A stretch of 57,014 nucleotides of DNA from Virgibacillus sp. AGTR (GTDB lineage: Bacteria; Bacillota; Bacilli; Bacillales; Amphibacillaceae): NCBI RefSeq assembly GCF_016919725.2, contig NZ_JAJERH010000021.1:1-57014 (forward strand), given 5' to 3'. This document shows positions 46,933 to 57,014 of this stretch, one piece after another. Both the position numbers and the translations under genes were made by a program. The notes under the pieces are model-generated. The model worked only from the letters and a program-made list of their open reading frames with translations. It did not search any database and had not been told where the DNA came from. Position 1 is the stretch's first letter; the number at the start of each line of letters is the position of its first letter.

Positions 46933-49144
46933 AATTAGTCCAGAAGTGATTGAAAGCGACAAACTGTATAAAGAAATGGGATTAAGTGATGAAGAGTTCC
47001 AATTGGTTAAAACCATTTTAGGTCGACGCCCAAATTTTACAGAAACGGGCATATTTTCAGTAATGTGGTCAGAGCACTGTAGCTATAAAACATCGAAGCC
47101 ATTACTAAAAAAGTTCCCGACAAAATCACCGCATGTATTACAAGGACCAGGTGAGGGGGCTGGAATCATCGATATTGGTGATAATCAGGCAGTCGTGTTT
47201 AAGATCGAAAGCCATAACCACCCTTCTGCAGTTGAACCATATCAAGGAGCTGCGACAGGTGTCGGTGGAATTATTCGTGATGTTTTTTCCATGGGAGCAC
47301 GTCCAATTGCTTTATTAAATTCATTACGTTTTGGGAATCTGACTTCGGAACGCGTAAAGTATTTATTCTCCGAAGTAGTGAATGGCATCGCTGGGTATGG
47401 GAATTGTGTCGGTGTTCCAACGGTTGGTGGAGAAGTTCAATTTGATACAAGCTATGAGGACAATCCGCTCGTTAATGCAATGTGTGTAGGATTAATTAAT
47501 CATGATGATATCCAAAAGGGAATAGCAAAAGGGATTGGTAATACAGTATTGTACGCCGGCGCTCCAACAGGTCGAGATGGTATTCACGGTGCCACTTTTG
47601 CTTCAGACGATTTAGGAGAAGATGCAGCAAAGGATCGTACTGCGGTACAAGTTGGGGATCCATTTATGGAAAAATTATTAATAGAAGCTTGCTTAGAAGT
47701 CATTCATTCAGATGCACTTATTGGAATGCAGGACATGGGCGCAGCTGGTTTAACTTCTTCTGCGAGTGAAATGGCAAGTAAGGCTGGAACAGGATTAGAA
47801 ATGAACTTGGATTTAGTTCCGCAGCGAGAACAGCATATGTCAGCATATGAGTTAATGCTATCTGAATCACAGGAGCGTATGCTACTAGTGGTTAAACAGG
47901 GACGTGAACAGGAAATTATCGAAGTATTCCAAAAATACGGATTGCAGGCAGTGGCTGTTGGAAAGGTAATAGAGGAAAAAATATTTCGTATTAAGCAGCA
48001 CGGAGAAGTGATGGCAGACATTCCAGTGGATGCGCTTGCAGAGGAAGCCCCGGTCTACCATTTACCAGCAAAAGAAGCTAGCTACTATCAAGCATTTCAA
48101 CAAATGGAAAATGCGATACCATCGATAGAAAACCATGCAGAAGTGCTGAGAAAACTATTACAGCAGCCAACAATTGCATCAAAAGAATGGGTATATGACC
48201 AGTATGATTCCATGGTTCAAACAAATACGGTTGTCACTCCAGGATCAGATGCTGCTGTTATTCGGATCAAAGGAACAAAAAAAGCATTGGCGATGACGAC
48301 AGACTGTAATTCCCGTTATATTTATTTAGACCCAGAAGTGGGTGGGAAGATTGCAGTAGCAGAAGCTGCTCGAAATATTGTTTGTTCTGGTGCCAAACCC
48401 TTAGGTCTTACAGATGGGTTGAATTTTGGCAACCCAACAAACCCGGAAGTATTCTGGCAAATGGAGAAGAGTGTGGAAGGTATGAGCGAGGCTTGTCGTA
48501 TCTTGAATACCCCAGTAATTAGTGGAAATGTATCGCTATATAATCAGTCCAAAGGAAAGGCTGTTTTTCCAACGCCGGTTGTCGGTATGGTCGGCTTACA
48601 CGAATCTTTAGAGGATATTACGCCAAGTCATTTCCAGTCACCTGGGGACACGATTTATATGATTGGCGAAACGGATATTGCCTTCGGAGGTAGTGAACTT
48701 CAACAGCTTGTTAAAGGAACATATGAAGGAAAAGCTCCAGCCATTGACTTACAGGTGGAGGCAAGAAGACAGGAGCAATTATTAACAGCAATTCAAGAAG
48801 GGGTCATTGTATCCGCACACGATTTGACAGAAGGTGGTTTAGCTGTCGGTTTAGCTGAAAGTCTATTTAATAATACCTTTTTAGGTGCTGATATTGAGTT
48901 GACAGGGGATGCCACCGTTGCATTATTTAGTGAAACACAGTCACGCTTTATCGTGACGGTCAAGGAAGAAAATAAAGCAAGATTTCTAGACTTGGTTGAG
49001 GATGCACGAGCCATCGGTACGGTAACAGATAAGCAAACATTATCTATTTCTGTGAATGAAAAGAACGTTATAGAAGAGGAAATTCATCAATTACGAGATT
49101 TATGGAAGGGAGCTATTCCATGCTTGCTGAAATCAAAGGCATAA
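46916..49144 (+). CDS. purL: FGAM synthase large subunit PurL
   Basis: A 742-aa ATP-dependent enzyme (small-type PurL needing PurS and PurQ). [15 protein letters not shown] near 50, [14 protein letters not shown] near 89 and [12 protein letters not shown] are the active-site strands. ATG overlaps purQ by 17 bases. Confidence 0.96.
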   Translation: MLQTHEISPEVIESDKLYKEMGLSDEEFQLVKTILGRRPNFTETGIFSVMWSEHCSYKTSKPLLKKFPTKSPHVLQGPGEGAGIIDIGDNQAVVFKIESHNHPSAVEPYQGAATGVGGIIRDVFSMGARPIALLNSLRFGNLTSERVKYLFSEVVNGIAGYGNCVGVPTVGGEVQFDTSYEDNPLVNAMCVGLINHDDIQKGIAKGIGNTVLYAGAPTGRDGIHGATFASDDLGEDAAKDRTAVQVGDPFMEKLLIEACLEVIHSDALIGMQDMGAAGLTSSASEMASKAGTGLEMNLDLVPQREQHMSAYELMLSESQERMLLVVKQGREQEIIEVFQKYGLQAVAVGKVIEEKIFRIKQHGEVMADIPVDALAEEAPVYHLPAKEASYYQAFQQMENAIPSIENHAEVLRKLLQQPTIASKEWVYDQYDSMVQTNTVVTPGSDAAVIRIKGTKKALAMTTDCNSRYIYLDPEVGGKIAVAEAARNIVCSGAKPLGLTDGLNFGNPTNPEVFWQMEKSVEGMSEACRILNTPVISGNVSLYNQSKGKAVFPTPVVGMVGLHESLEDITPSHFQSPGDTIYMIGETDIAFGGSELQQLVKGTYEGKAPAIDLQVEARRQEQLLTAIQEGVIVSAHDLTEGGLAVGLAESLFNNTFLGADIELTGDATVALFSETQSRFIVTVKEENKARFLDLVEDARAIGTVTDKQTLSISVNEKNVIEEEIHQLRDLWKGAIPCLLKSKA

Positions 49145-50529
49145 ATGAGGAATGTGGTGTATTCGGAATTTGGGGTCATGAAAAAGCAGCAGAGCTTACC
49201 TATTATGGTTTGCATTCGATGCAGCATCGTGGTCAGGAAGGTGCTGGCGTAGTAGTAAGTGATGGCAAGAACCTTAAGGCTCATAAAGAGATGGGGCTCG
49301 TAAACGATGTATTTAAACATGCTGATTTTTCCGCTTTATCTGGAAGCGTAGCAGTAGGACATGTTCGTTATTCCACGCAAGGTGGAAAAGTCCTTGAAAA
49401 TGTGCAGCCCCTATTATTTCGTTCACAAACAGAAAGTATGGCGTTAGCACATAATGGGAATATCATGAATGCCTATAAGTTACGAGGAGAGCTGGAGGCA
49501 GAGGGAAGTATTTTGCAAACCTCTTCGGATTCCGAGGTTCTTGCTCATTTAATTAAACGAAGCGGCAATAAAATAACCGAGGAAACAATCTCGAAAGCAC
49601 TTAATCAAGTAGTTGGTGCATATGCCTATATTATTTTAAAGGAAGACAAAATGTTTGTAGCTTTAGATCCGACAGGTATTCGCCCGTTATCTATCGGAAG
49701 ATTAGGTGATGCCTATGTTGTTGCTTCTGAAACCTGTGCATTTGGGCAAATAGGGGCTACATTTGAGCGGGAAGTGTTACCTGGCGAATTAATAACCATT
49801 AGCAATGATGGGTTATCATCTATAAGATTTGCTATGCGTCAGCAACGTAAGATGTGTGCAATGGAGTATGTTTATCTTTCCAGACCAGATAGTGATGTTA
49901 ATCATGTCAATGTCCATGCTTCTCGTAAAAACATGGGAATGGAACTGGCTAAAGAGTCGCCGGTAGAAGCAGATATTGTCGTAGGTGTGCCGGACTCTAG
50001 TATTTCTGCCGCAATTGGTTATGCAGAGGAGAGCGGGCTGCCCTATGAAATGGGGATTATTAAGAATCGCTATGTTGGTAGAACATTTATTCAACCATCA
50101 CAGGAACTGAGAGAGCAAGGGGTAAAAATGAAGCTTTCTCCGGTTCGCAGCATTATTGAAGGAAAGCGGGTAATTATGATTGATGATTCGATAGTTAGGG
50201 GGACCACTAGTAAACGAATTGTGCAAATGTTGAAACAAGCTGGTGCTAAAGAAGTTCATGTACGAATCGCTTCCCCGTCGATTCAAAACCCTTGCTATTA
50301 CGGTATTGATATGTCGACGAGAGCTGAGCTAATTGCAGCCAATCATTCTGTTCCTGAAATTAGCAATATAATCGGCGCAGATAGTGTTGCTTATTTATCA
50401 GAAGCGGGATTAGAAAAGGCAGTTCTTAAGGATAAAACGATCCATCAAGGAATTTGTACCGCATGTATGACAGGAAAATACCCAGTTAAAGAAGAAGGGG
50501 AAAAAGAAATTGCCTATACCAGTTGTTAA
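49120..50529 (+). CDS. purF: Glutamine PRPP amidotransferase PurF
   Basis: A 469-aa enzyme for the first committed step. The protein starts [11 protein letters not shown], then CGVFGIWG: cleavage of the 11-residue propeptide would expose Cys12 as the N-terminal nucleophile, as in B. subtilis. [14 protein letters not shown] is the PRPP site. Cys residues near the end (ICTACMTG) belong to the Fe-S cluster. I use ATG at 49120, with AAGGGAG before it; an upstream ATG at 49102 would lengthen the propeptide. Overlaps purL by 25 bases. Confidence 0.96.
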   Translation: MLAEIKGINEECGVFGIWGHEKAAELTYYGLHSMQHRGQEGAGVVVSDGKNLKAHKEMGLVNDVFKHADFSALSGSVAVGHVRYSTQGGKVLENVQPLLFRSQTESMALAHNGNIMNAYKLRGELEAEGSILQTSSDSEVLAHLIKRSGNKITEETISKALNQVVGAYAYIILKEDKMFVALDPTGIRPLSIGRLGDAYVVASETCAFGQIGATFEREVLPGELITISNDGLSSIRFAMRQQRKMCAMEYVYLSRPDSDVNHVNVHASRKNMGMELAKESPVEADIVVGVPDSSISAAIGYAEESGLPYEMGIIKNRYVGRTFIQPSQELREQGVKMKLSPVRSIIEGKRVIMIDDSIVRGTTSKRIVQMLKQAGAKEVHVRIASPSIQNPCYYGIDMSTRAELIAANHSVPEISNIIGADSVAYLSEAGLEKAVLKDKTIHQGICTACMTGKYPVKEEGEKEIAYTSC

Positions 50530-50555
50530 CTTAAACTATAGAGGAAGTGGCGTTC

Positions 50556-51572
50556 ATGTCAGAAGTATATAAAGATGCAGGGGTAGATGTAGAAAAGGGC
50601 TATGAAGCCGTAGAAAGAATGAAAAAACATATTCAACGTACGACTCGCCCCGAGGTACTTGGTGGTATTGGTTCGTTTGGGGGTTTGTTTGACCTTACTT
50701 CTTTTGCTTACGAGGAGCCAGTTTTAGTATCAGGTACAGATGGTGTTGGAACAAAGCTAAAGCTAGCATTTGAATTAAATAAGCATGATTCTGTAGGAAT
50801 AGATCTTGTCGCTATGTGTGTAAATGATATTATTGCTCAGGGTGCAAAGCCGTTATTTTTTCTTGACTATATTGCTTGTGGCAAAAACGAACCAGTTCAG
50901 ATGGAACAAATAGTATCGGGGATTGCCGAAGGCTGTGTTCAGGCGAATGCTTCCTTAATTGGCGGTGAGACTGCTGAAATGCCTGGGATGTATCAAGATG
51001 GTGAGTATGACTTGGCGGGATTTGCTGTTGGTATTGCTGAAAAGTCCAAGCTCGTAACTGGAGAAGCAATTCAAGCAGATGATGTCATCATAGGTCTTCC
51101 CTCTAGCGGCATTCATTCGAATGGCTACTCATTAGTCCGTAAGCTTGTAGCCGATCTTGATTTTCATAACACCTACGGGTTGAGTTGCTCCCTAGGAGAA
51201 GCATTACTGACACCAACGAGGATTTATGCTACATCAATGAAAAACGTGCTAGATTCTGGAAGGATAAAGGGTATTTCTCATATAACGGGCGGTGGTTTCT
51301 ATGAAAACCTCCCACGTATGCTACCGACTGGTTTAGGTGCAGAGATAGACCGTAACGCTTGGGAGCCGCCAGAAATCTTCCCATTTTTACAAGCGCAAGG
51401 GAAGATCAACGAAGAAGACATGTACGGGATATTTAATATGGGAATAGGTATGGCTATTGTTGTTGCAGCAGAGAATGTCCGTGATGTGCTCCGTTTATTG
51501 GAAATACAAGGAGAACTACCAACAGTGATTGGAAAAGTTATTCCGGAAGAAGGAGTGCATTTTTGTTCATGA
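50556..51572 (+). CDS. purM: AIR synthetase PurM
   Basis: A 338-aa enzyme that closes the imidazole ring of FGAM. The marks are [35 protein letters not shown] and [16 protein letters not shown] at 50556 follows GAGGAAGTGG. It starts 26 bases after purF. Confidence 0.95.
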   Translation: MSEVYKDAGVDVEKGYEAVERMKKHIQRTTRPEVLGGIGSFGGLFDLTSFAYEEPVLVSGTDGVGTKLKLAFELNKHDSVGIDLVAMCVNDIIAQGAKPLFFLDYIACGKNEPVQMEQIVSGIAEGCVQANASLIGGETAEMPGMYQDGEYDLAGFAVGIAEKSKLVTGEAIQADDVIIGLPSSGIHSNGYSLVRKLVADLDFHNTYGLSCSLGEALLTPTRIYATSMKNVLDSGRIKGISHITGGGFYENLPRMLPTGLGAEIDRNAWEPPEIFPFLQAQGKINEEDMYGIFNMGIGMAIVVAAENVRDVLRLLEIQGELPTVIGKVIPEEGVHFCS

Positions 51573-52138
51573 GCCGTATTAAAGTAGCTGTATTTGCATC
51601 AGGTACAGGTAGTAATTTTCAAGCATTGATGGAGACAAAAAGCTTAGCCTGTGACATTGTACTTCTCGTTTGCGATAAGCATGATGCTCCAGTCATACAG
51701 AAGGCAAAGGCGAATGGAGTTGCGACATTCATTTTTGACCCAAAATCCTATTCTTCGAAGCAGGCATATGAGCAAGAAATTACGGATAGGCTAAAGGCGG
51801 CTTCTGTTAGTTGGGTATTTCTAGCTGGCTATATGCGAATTGTTGGTTCTGAGCTGCTCACTGCTTATCGTGACAAAATCGTTAATATACATCCATCGTT
51901 ATTGCCGGCTTTTCCAGGTAAGGATGCTATCAAGCAAGCATTTGAAGCTGGCGTAACAAAAACAGGGGTAACGATTCATTTTGTTGATGAAGGCATTGAT
52001 ACAGGACCAATGATTCAACAGCAGGAAGTATATATCGATGCTACCGCTACATTAGAGGAGTTAGAAGAACGTATTCATCAGGTGGAACATCAATTATATC
52101 CACAGGTCATTAATCAACTTTTACAGAATGAGGGGTAA
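51569..52138 (+). CDS. purN: GAR formyltransferase PurN
   Basis: A 189-aa formyl-THF-dependent transferase. [12 protein letters not shown] near residue 9, AGYMRIVG near 86, [12 protein letters not shown] and [15 protein letters not shown] contain the catalytic Asn-His-Asp set. I use ATG 51569, giving a four-base ATGA overlap with purM; a TTG two codons earlier is closer to AGGAG and equally possible. Confidence 0.94.
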   Translation: MSRIKVAVFASGTGSNFQALMETKSLACDIVLLVCDKHDAPVIQKAKANGVATFIFDPKSYSSKQAYEQEITDRLKAASVSWVFLAGYMRIVGSELLTAYRDKIVNIHPSLLPAFPGKDAIKQAFEAGVTKTGVTIHFVDEGIDTGPMIQQQEVYIDATATLEELEERIHQVEHQLYPQVINQLLQNEG

Positions 52139-52140
52139 TT

Positions 52141-53673
52141 ATGAAAAAACGTGCATTAATCAGTGTATCGAATAAAGAAGGCATTATTGAATTTGCTAAA
52201 GGACTTCATGAAGCTGGAGTAGAAACCGTTTCTACAGGTGGGACACTTCGAGCTTTACAAGAGGCAGGCGTGCCAACAATTGCTGTAGAGCAGATTACTG
52301 GCTTCCCTGAAATATTAAATGGACGTGTTAAAACATTGCATCCGTTTATCCATGGAGGATTACTGGCAAAACGAGATAATGAAGAGCATCAAAACCAGCT
52401 GGAAGAAAACAAGATTTCTCCAATAGATTACGTCATTGTTAATCTGTATCCATTTAAACAAACATTAGAAAAACAAGGCGTAACCAAGGAAGAGATCATT
52501 GAAAATATCGATATCGGTGGTCCTACCATGCTAAGATCCGCTGCTAAAAATTATAAGGATGTGGCGGTAGTTGTTGATCCAAGTGATTATAATCAAGTAT
52601 TACAGGCCATTAAACAGGATACGTTGACGGTTGACCAAAGGCAACAATTGGCTGCAAAGGTTTTCCGACACACAGCAAATTATGATGCACTTATTGCGCG
52701 TTATTTTACAGAAGAAACAGGTGAGGATTTTCCAGAAACCTATACGATTACGTATGAAAAGGCTCAGACGCTTCGTTATGGGGAAAATCCACATCAATCC
52801 GCTGCATTTTATAAACGATCGATTCCTGTTAAGGGAAGTTTAGCAACCGCAGAACAGCTTCATGGCAAGGAATTATCTTATAATAATATTCAAGATGCGA
52901 ATGCCGCATTAGAAATACTTGCAGAATATACGGAACCAGCGGCAGTAGCTGTAAAACATATGAACCCCTGTGGAATAGGAGTAGCTCATACGATTGATAC
53001 TGCCTTTCAACGTGCATACGACGCAGACCCAATCTCCATTTTTGGAGGAATCGTGGCATGTAACCAAGTCATCGATCAACTTACAGCAGAAAAGCTAAGC
53101 AAAATTTTCTTAGAAATTGTAATTGCTCCAGGATATACAGAGGAAGCACTTGCTTTATTAACCGTGAAAAAAAATATCCGATTGCTAAAACTCCATGTGG
53201 AGCCAGCGGAGGAAGTAGGTCATACATTTACATCTGTAAACGGTGGCATGCTTATCCAAACGAAGGATAACGGTCGTATTAATCCGGATGAACTAACGAT
53301 TGCTACTACTCGTGAACCGACAGAGAAGGAGCTGGCAGACTTATTATTTGCTTGGAAGGCTGTTAAGCATGTGAAATCGAATGCGATTGTTTTAGCGAAG
53401 GAAAAACGAACAGTGGGAGTTGGAGCTGGTCAAATGAATCGAATTGGTGCAGCCAGCATTGCTATCGAACAGGCTGCTGAACATGCGCAAGGTGCAGTGA
53501 TGGCTTCAGATGCATTCTTTCCAATGCCGGATACGGTGGAGGCTGCAGCAAAAGCTGGAATAACTGCAATTATTCAACCTGGTGGTTCTAAGCGTGATCA
53601 GGACTCCATTGATGTGTGTAATGAGTACGGTATTGCAATGGTATATACAGGGATGCGCCATTTTAAACATTAA
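52141..53673 (+). CDS. purH: AICAR transformylase/IMP cyclohydrolase PurH
   Basis: A 510-aa bifunctional enzyme for the last two steps to IMP. The N-terminal MGS-like cyclohydrolase opens with ALISVSNKEGIIEFAKGL and GRVKTLHPFIHGG. The transformylase has LRYGENPHQSAAFY, GKELSYNNIQDANAAL and VKHMNPCGIG. It begins two bases after purN, behind AATGAGGGG. Confidence 0.96.
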   Translation: MKKRALISVSNKEGIIEFAKGLHEAGVETVSTGGTLRALQEAGVPTIAVEQITGFPEILNGRVKTLHPFIHGGLLAKRDNEEHQNQLEENKISPIDYVIVNLYPFKQTLEKQGVTKEEIIENIDIGGPTMLRSAAKNYKDVAVVVDPSDYNQVLQAIKQDTLTVDQRQQLAAKVFRHTANYDALIARYFTEETGEDFPETYTITYEKAQTLRYGENPHQSAAFYKRSIPVKGSLATAEQLHGKELSYNNIQDANAALEILAEYTEPAAVAVKHMNPCGIGVAHTIDTAFQRAYDADPISIFGGIVACNQVIDQLTAEKLSKIFLEIVIAPGYTEEALALLTVKKNIRLLKLHVEPAEEVGHTFTSVNGGMLIQTKDNGRINPDELTIATTREPTEKELADLLFAWKAVKHVKSNAIVLAKEKRTVGVGAGQMNRIGAASIAIEQAAEHAQGAVMASDAFFPMPDTVEAAAKAGITAIIQPGGSKRDQDSIDVCNEYGIAMVYTGMRHFKH

Positions 53674-53690
53674 ATGGAAGGGGATATTTC

Positions 53691-54950
53691 ATGAAGATTT
53701 TAGTAGTTGGTCGAGGTGGACGTGAACATAGCATCATTATGAAAGTGGCTGAAAGTGAACGTGTTTCCGCGATTTATGCAGCCCCTGGAAACGGTGGGAT
53801 TGCTGAGCAAGCAACGTGTATACCAATTGATGAGTTAGATATAGATGGACTTCTAGCATTTGCAAAAGAGGAAGCGATTGATTTAACAATCATTGGACCA
53901 GAAAATCCATTGAATGCGGGAATTGCTAACAAATTTAATGAAGCTGGTTTAGCTATTTTTGCACCGACGAAAGAAGCGGCATTATTAGAGGGAAGTAAGC
54001 AATTTGCAAAACAATTTATGCAAGCATACGACATACCAACTGCTGCCTATCAGTCCTTTACATCTGTTGAACAAGCAAAAGCCTATATCGCAGAAAAGGG
54101 AGCGCCAATTGTTATAAAGGCAGACGGCTTGGCTGCAGGGAAAGGCGTTATTGTTGCCGAAACAAAGGAGCAAGCGTTTACTGCTGTAGAAGAGATGCTT
54201 GTAGAAAAAACCTTTGATGAGGCGGGATCTACCATTGTGATAGAGGAGTTTCTTCAAGGGGAAGAATTTTCCCTAATGGCGTTTGTCCATGAAAATCAGG
54301 TATATCCAATGGTACCTGCAAGAGATCATAAGCGGGCATATGATCAGGATCACGGCCCAAATACAGGGGGGATGGGGGCTTTTTCACCAGTACCAGACCT
54401 CACTCAAGCAGATATTGATTTTTCATATACGCATATTTTACAGAAAACAGTGGACGGTTTAATAGAAGAAGGTAGAGCCTTTACGGGAATTCTTTATGCG
54501 GGTTTAATGAATACAGAAGATGGACCTAAAGTAATTGAGTTTAATACCCGGTTTGGTGATCCGGAAACACAGGTTGTACTACCATTATTAAAAAATGATC
54601 TTGTTCAAGTAGTTCTCGATGTCCTAGCAGGTAGAAACCCAGAGCTTCAATGGGATAACAAAGCTTGCGTTGGAGTTGTTTTAGCCTCTGAAGGATATCC
54701 AGGTGCTTACCAAAAAGGGGTTGAATTACCTACGCTGCATACAGAACGTGCTTTTATCGCTCATGCAGGGACAAAACAAGCAGACGGCGTGTTTGTCTCG
54801 GATGGAGGGCGTGTGCTGTTGGCTGGATCAACTGCAGCCTCGATAGAAGAAGCAGCGAGAAATGCATATACCGCATTTGCTAGCGTAAAGAAGGATGGTG
54901 GATTCTTTTATCGAACCGATATTGCAAAAATTGAAATGAAGCAAGCATAA
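53691..54950 (+). CDS. purD: GAR synthetase PurD
   Basis: A 419-aa ATP-grasp ligase making glycinamide ribonucleotide. VVGRGGREHSI opens it; KADGLAAGKGVIVAETKEQA is the ATP loop; EFNTRFGDPETQ carries metal ligands. It ends the operon. The likely operon terminator is not reached until 55204-55239. Confidence 0.96.
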   Translation: MKILVVGRGGREHSIIMKVAESERVSAIYAAPGNGGIAEQATCIPIDELDIDGLLAFAKEEAIDLTIIGPENPLNAGIANKFNEAGLAIFAPTKEAALLEGSKQFAKQFMQAYDIPTAAYQSFTSVEQAKAYIAEKGAPIVIKADGLAAGKGVIVAETKEQAFTAVEEMLVEKTFDEAGSTIVIEEFLQGEEFSLMAFVHENQVYPMVPARDHKRAYDQDHGPNTGGMGAFSPVPDLTQADIDFSYTHILQKTVDGLIEEGRAFTGILYAGLMNTEDGPKVIEFNTRFGDPETQVVLPLLKNDLVQVVLDVLAGRNPELQWDNKACVGVVLASEGYPGAYQKGVELPTLHTERAFIAHAGTKQADGVFVSDGGRVLLAGSTAASIEEAARNAYTAFASVKKDGGFFYRTDIAKIEMKQA

Positions 54951-55063
54951 AAACGGTACTTCCCTATATTTTTGGAGAGTATTCAGCTAGTGGATAGAAA
55001 TATTGTTTGTTAAACAGCTACTCAATTGTTAGATCAAACAATAGAGGAAACCAATATGGGTAA

Positions 55064-55177
55064 AGTGTGGGATTGTCTGCCAGTAAATGTCCGATAGGTT
55101 TAAAGGCCTTTAGGTCATATCCGTGGTACTAAATTGGGGGATAAACAACCCCCAAACGGATTGAAGTTTCATTTTAT
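55064..55177 (+). repeat. Orphan omega-RNA-like element, copy 4
   Basis: CAGTAAATGTCCGATAGGTT, AAAGGCCTTTAGGTCATATC, a TTGGGGG/CCCCCAA hairpin and the end GATTGAAGTTTCATTTTAT. It resembles copies at 8267, 27903 and 31094. It separates purD from its terminator. Confidence 0.58.
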
Positions 55178-55203
55178 ATGACAGATGATAATATTAGGAA
55201 AAC

Positions 55204-55239
55204 CAGCTACTCTCCTTATAGGATGGTAGCTGTTTTTTT
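55204..55239 (+). terminator. Probable pur operon terminator
   Basis: CAGCTAC / GTAGCTG stem with loop, then seven T. It is the first convincing terminator after purD. Confidence 0.75.
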
Positions 55240-55447
55240 ATAGTCCGGGAAATTAAGGAAATTATAAAATTTGCCCATCTGGATAAATCTGGACGTGTGG
55301 ACCCACCGTCCAGCGCCCAGAAACAAGGCGACTTCACGAATCGCCCTAATCGAAGCCATTATGGCTCCGAACCACATCGAGATTCCTTTATCTCCGTTGA
55401 CTCGATCCAGTCGCTACGCTTCTAATCGGGCGCTTGCACTTTTGCTC
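55240..55447 (+). repeat. Intergenic repeat copy C
   Basis: Begins ATAGTCCGGGAAATTAAGGA immediately after the terminator T-run, contains AGAAACAAGGCGACTT and CCGTTGACTCGATCCAGTCG, and ends CGGGCGCTTGCACTTTTGCT. Same family as 27252-27433 and 41808-42013. The 75-codon frame inside is not a gene. Bases 55448-55652 are AT-rich with no gene and only the ribosome site GAAAGTGGTGA of the regulator. Confidence 0.75.
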
Positions 55448-55652
55448 TTGAATCCCCTTTTATCTTGTAAGGGCATGCAAGGATGCTTTTATATATGACT
55501 TACCATGAAATATTTAGTGATTATAAAAAGGTGGAACAACGAGCAATCTGAAGCAAATTAATAGTAATTGTGTTTTATGATAGCACGTGTAAAATATAAA
55601 GAAAGATAAATTGGTTTAAGGGTAATGCTAGAAGGAAAGTGGTGAATCTGAC

Positions 55653-56348
55653 ATGAACGATGCCTCAATTGTCGTTGCAGACGACGAAAAAGAGATAGCT
55701 GATTTATTAGCTATTCATTTAGAGAAGGAAGGATATAAAGTCCATAAAGTTTATAACGGAAAAGAAGTTATGAAAGTGATTGATCAGCAATCTATCGATT
55801 TAGTGATTCTAGATATTATGATGCCAGAAATGGATGGGTATGAAGTAACAAGGCAGATAAGAGAGAAACATAATATGCCTATTATTTTTTTGAGTGCCAA
55901 GACCTCTGAATTCGATAAAGTGCAGGGGCTTGTTATTGGTGGTGACGACTATATGATTAAACCATTCTCCCCAATGGAGCTTATGGCACGCGTTCAAGCA
56001 CAGTTAAGAAGATACAAAAAATTAAATGAAGCCAAATTAATGTCAACAGCCAATATGGAGTTTGGTGAACTAACTGTTTCTAAGGAAGAGCATGTAGTTT
56101 ATCTATTAAATGAAAAAGTTGAATTAACCCGTAAAGAATTTGAGATTCTATATTTATTAGCAAAGCATCCGAGAAAGGTTTATAGTGTTGACAAGATTAT
56201 GCAAATCGTTTGGGGAGATACCTATTATGATGGTGCGAATACAGTGATGGTTCATATAAGAACATTACGAAAAAAGTTAAAAGAAGATAAAAGAAAGAAT
56301 AAGTTTATAAAAACGGTATGGGGGGTTGGCTACACATTTGATGGTTAA
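55653..56348 (+). CDS. OmpR/VanR-type response regulator
   Basis: A 231-aa regulator. The receiver domain has VADDEKE, the phosphoacceptor Asp in LVILDIMMPEMDGYEV near residue 54, and K in DYMIKPFSPMELMARV. The C-terminal winged helix has LTRKEFEILYLLAKHPRKVY and KFIKTVWGVGYTF. The sequence around KPFSPMELMARVQAQLRRY resembles VanR. It overlaps the kinase gene by eight bases. Target genes are not in the window. Confidence 0.92.
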   Translation: MNDASIVVADDEKEIADLLAIHLEKEGYKVHKVYNGKEVMKVIDQQSIDLVILDIMMPEMDGYEVTRQIREKHNMPIIFLSAKTSEFDKVQGLVIGGDDYMIKPFSPMELMARVQAQLRRYKKLNEAKLMSTANMEFGELTVSKEEHVVYLLNEKVELTRKEFEILYLLAKHPRKVYSVDKIMQIVWGDTYYDGANTVMVHIRTLRKKLKEDKRKNKFIKTVWGVGYTFDG

Positions 56349-57014
56349 ATGGTTGAGAAGTTTTCGCGCAAAAATAATTGGTATGTTTGCTTTAAGTAGT
56401 TTATTATCAGGTCTTTTAACATATCTCATTATCATGCTTGCGAAGCAGTATTATTCTACAGTTGATTATGGTAGCACTGGGCATGCTATTCGTGAATTTA
56501 TTCGAACGATTGGTGATGTATATGTCTTTCTTTTCATATTCATTGTGTTTTCCTTTTTGTTTTTCTATATGTTAATGAAGCCATATACAACGTATTTCAA
56601 TAAAATCTCAAAAGGTATTCGGCAATTAGCTCAAGGTGATTTTGATTACCAGGTCAAGCTATCGTCTAAAGATGAATTTAATGATATAGCAAACGATATT
56701 AATCGGACTAGTGCTAGACTGAAAGAAGCAATTGAAAAGGGGGAGTTCTTAGAAAGTAGTAAGGATCATTTAATTGTGAATTTAGCACATGATCTACGAA
56801 CACCGCTCACCTCTGTTTTAGGATATATAGAAATTATCTTAAAGGATAAAACACTTGGTGAAGAAGAAAAGATGCATTTCTTAAAAATTGCATTTAATAA
56901 ATCGCAACGCTTAGAGAGACTGTTAGATGAATTATTTGAGATAACAAAAATGAATGACCATATGTATTCTATTGAAAAAACAAAAATTAATATTTCTGCT
57001 TTACTTTATCAATT
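56341..57014 (+). CDS. Sensor histidine kinase (VanS-like), 3' truncated by window edge
   Basis: An open frame from ATG 56341 to the end. Two N-terminal membrane segments (residues about 11-32 and 60-80) enclose a short outer loop, then a HAMP-like stretch ISKGIRQLAQGDFDYQVKL. The phosphoacceptor region LAHDLRTPLTSVLGYIEIIL is complete; the ATPase domain lies beyond the window. It pairs with the preceding regulator. The signal cannot be inferred. Confidence 0.9.
   Translation, partial: MVKWLRSFRAKIIGMFALSSLLSGLLTYLIIMLAKQYYSTVDYGSTGHAIREFIRTIGDVYVFLFIFIVFSFLFFYMLMKPYTTYFNKISKGIRQLAQGDFDYQVKLSSKDEFNDIANDINRTSARLKEAIEKGEFLESSKDHLIVNLAHDLRTPLTSVLGYIEIILKDKTLGEEEKMHFLKIAFNKSQRLERLLDELFEITKMNDHMYSIEKTKINISALLYQ

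Noticed and set aside
55271-55498. 75-codon plus-strand frame
   Set aside because: It is the translation of intergenic repeat copy C; the other copies of the repeat do not keep the frame.
12-57014. tRNA or rRNA genes
   Set aside because: Scanning for cloverleaf 3' ends (GGTTCGANTCC) and conserved rRNA blocks gave nothing in the window.

Overview
The window is chromosomal DNA from a low-GC, spore-former-type Firmicute of the Bacillaceae, of the Oceanobacillus/Virgibacillus kind. The grounds are the AT-rich sequence, strong AGGAGG-type ribosome binding sites with frequent TTG/GTG starts, the Bacillus gene order pbuG ... yebE ... purEKBCSQLFMNHD with guanine riboswitches and PurR boxes, and Bacillus-type Rex, FNR-like and Fur sites. 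Species cannot be fixed by reading alone.

Region 1 (1-8650) is an accessory island. It holds a Gabija anti-phage pair (gajA, gajB) preceded by an uncharacterised Cys-containing 186-aa protein, then a 5'-truncated IS110-family transposase whose remnant begins about 45 bases after gajB, a 228-aa orphan protein, the tail of an IS3-family transposase, and about 2 kb of decayed genes that include a toxin-like HNH nuclease. An 18-base perfect repeat, part of a hairpin resembling a transposon end, brackets the Gabija segment.

Region 2 (8660-11200, minus strand) is an arsenic operon: arsR, arsP-like permease, ArsM-type methyltransferase and a 47-aa peptide with two Cys-Cys pairs, with three ArsR-type operators. 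Region 3 (11769-17440) is an iron-siderophore-type ABC uptake locus (binding protein, FecCD permease, frameshifted FecE ATPase) plus an MFS transporter. It is controlled by a divergent TetR regulator and includes a decayed second binding protein. A perfect Fur box lies inside a hairpin downstream of tetR.

Region 4 (17665-26150, minus strand) is one long operon: HAD hydrolase, RpiR/SIS regulator, YhfI-like metallo-beta-lactamase-fold hydrolase, a complete Opp/Dpp transporter and a calcineurin-like phosphoesterase. Together these look like a dedicated import-and-hydrolyse system of unknown substrate.

Region 5 (26600-34870) has small orphan genes and then the fermentation block: adhE (minus) with a small upstream gene, and pflB-pflA (plus). 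The control region between them carries an FNR-type box and a perfect Rex box upstream of pflB.

Region 6 (35000-54950) has the riboswitch-controlled purine permease pbuG, an MFS transporter, msrA, a MOSC protein, an Hsp20-like protein, yebE, and the complete twelve-gene pur operon. The pur operon has PurR boxes, a guanine-type riboswitch and an unusually long leader loaded with repeats. Region 7 (55653-end) starts a VanR/VanS-like two-component system cut by the window edge.

Throughout the window there are orphan copies of a structured sequence resembling the 3' end of TnpB (IS200/IS605, IS1341-type) omega RNAs, three copies of a roughly 200-base intergenic repeat that each start just after a terminator T-run, and inverted-repeat elements with TGGGACA ends.
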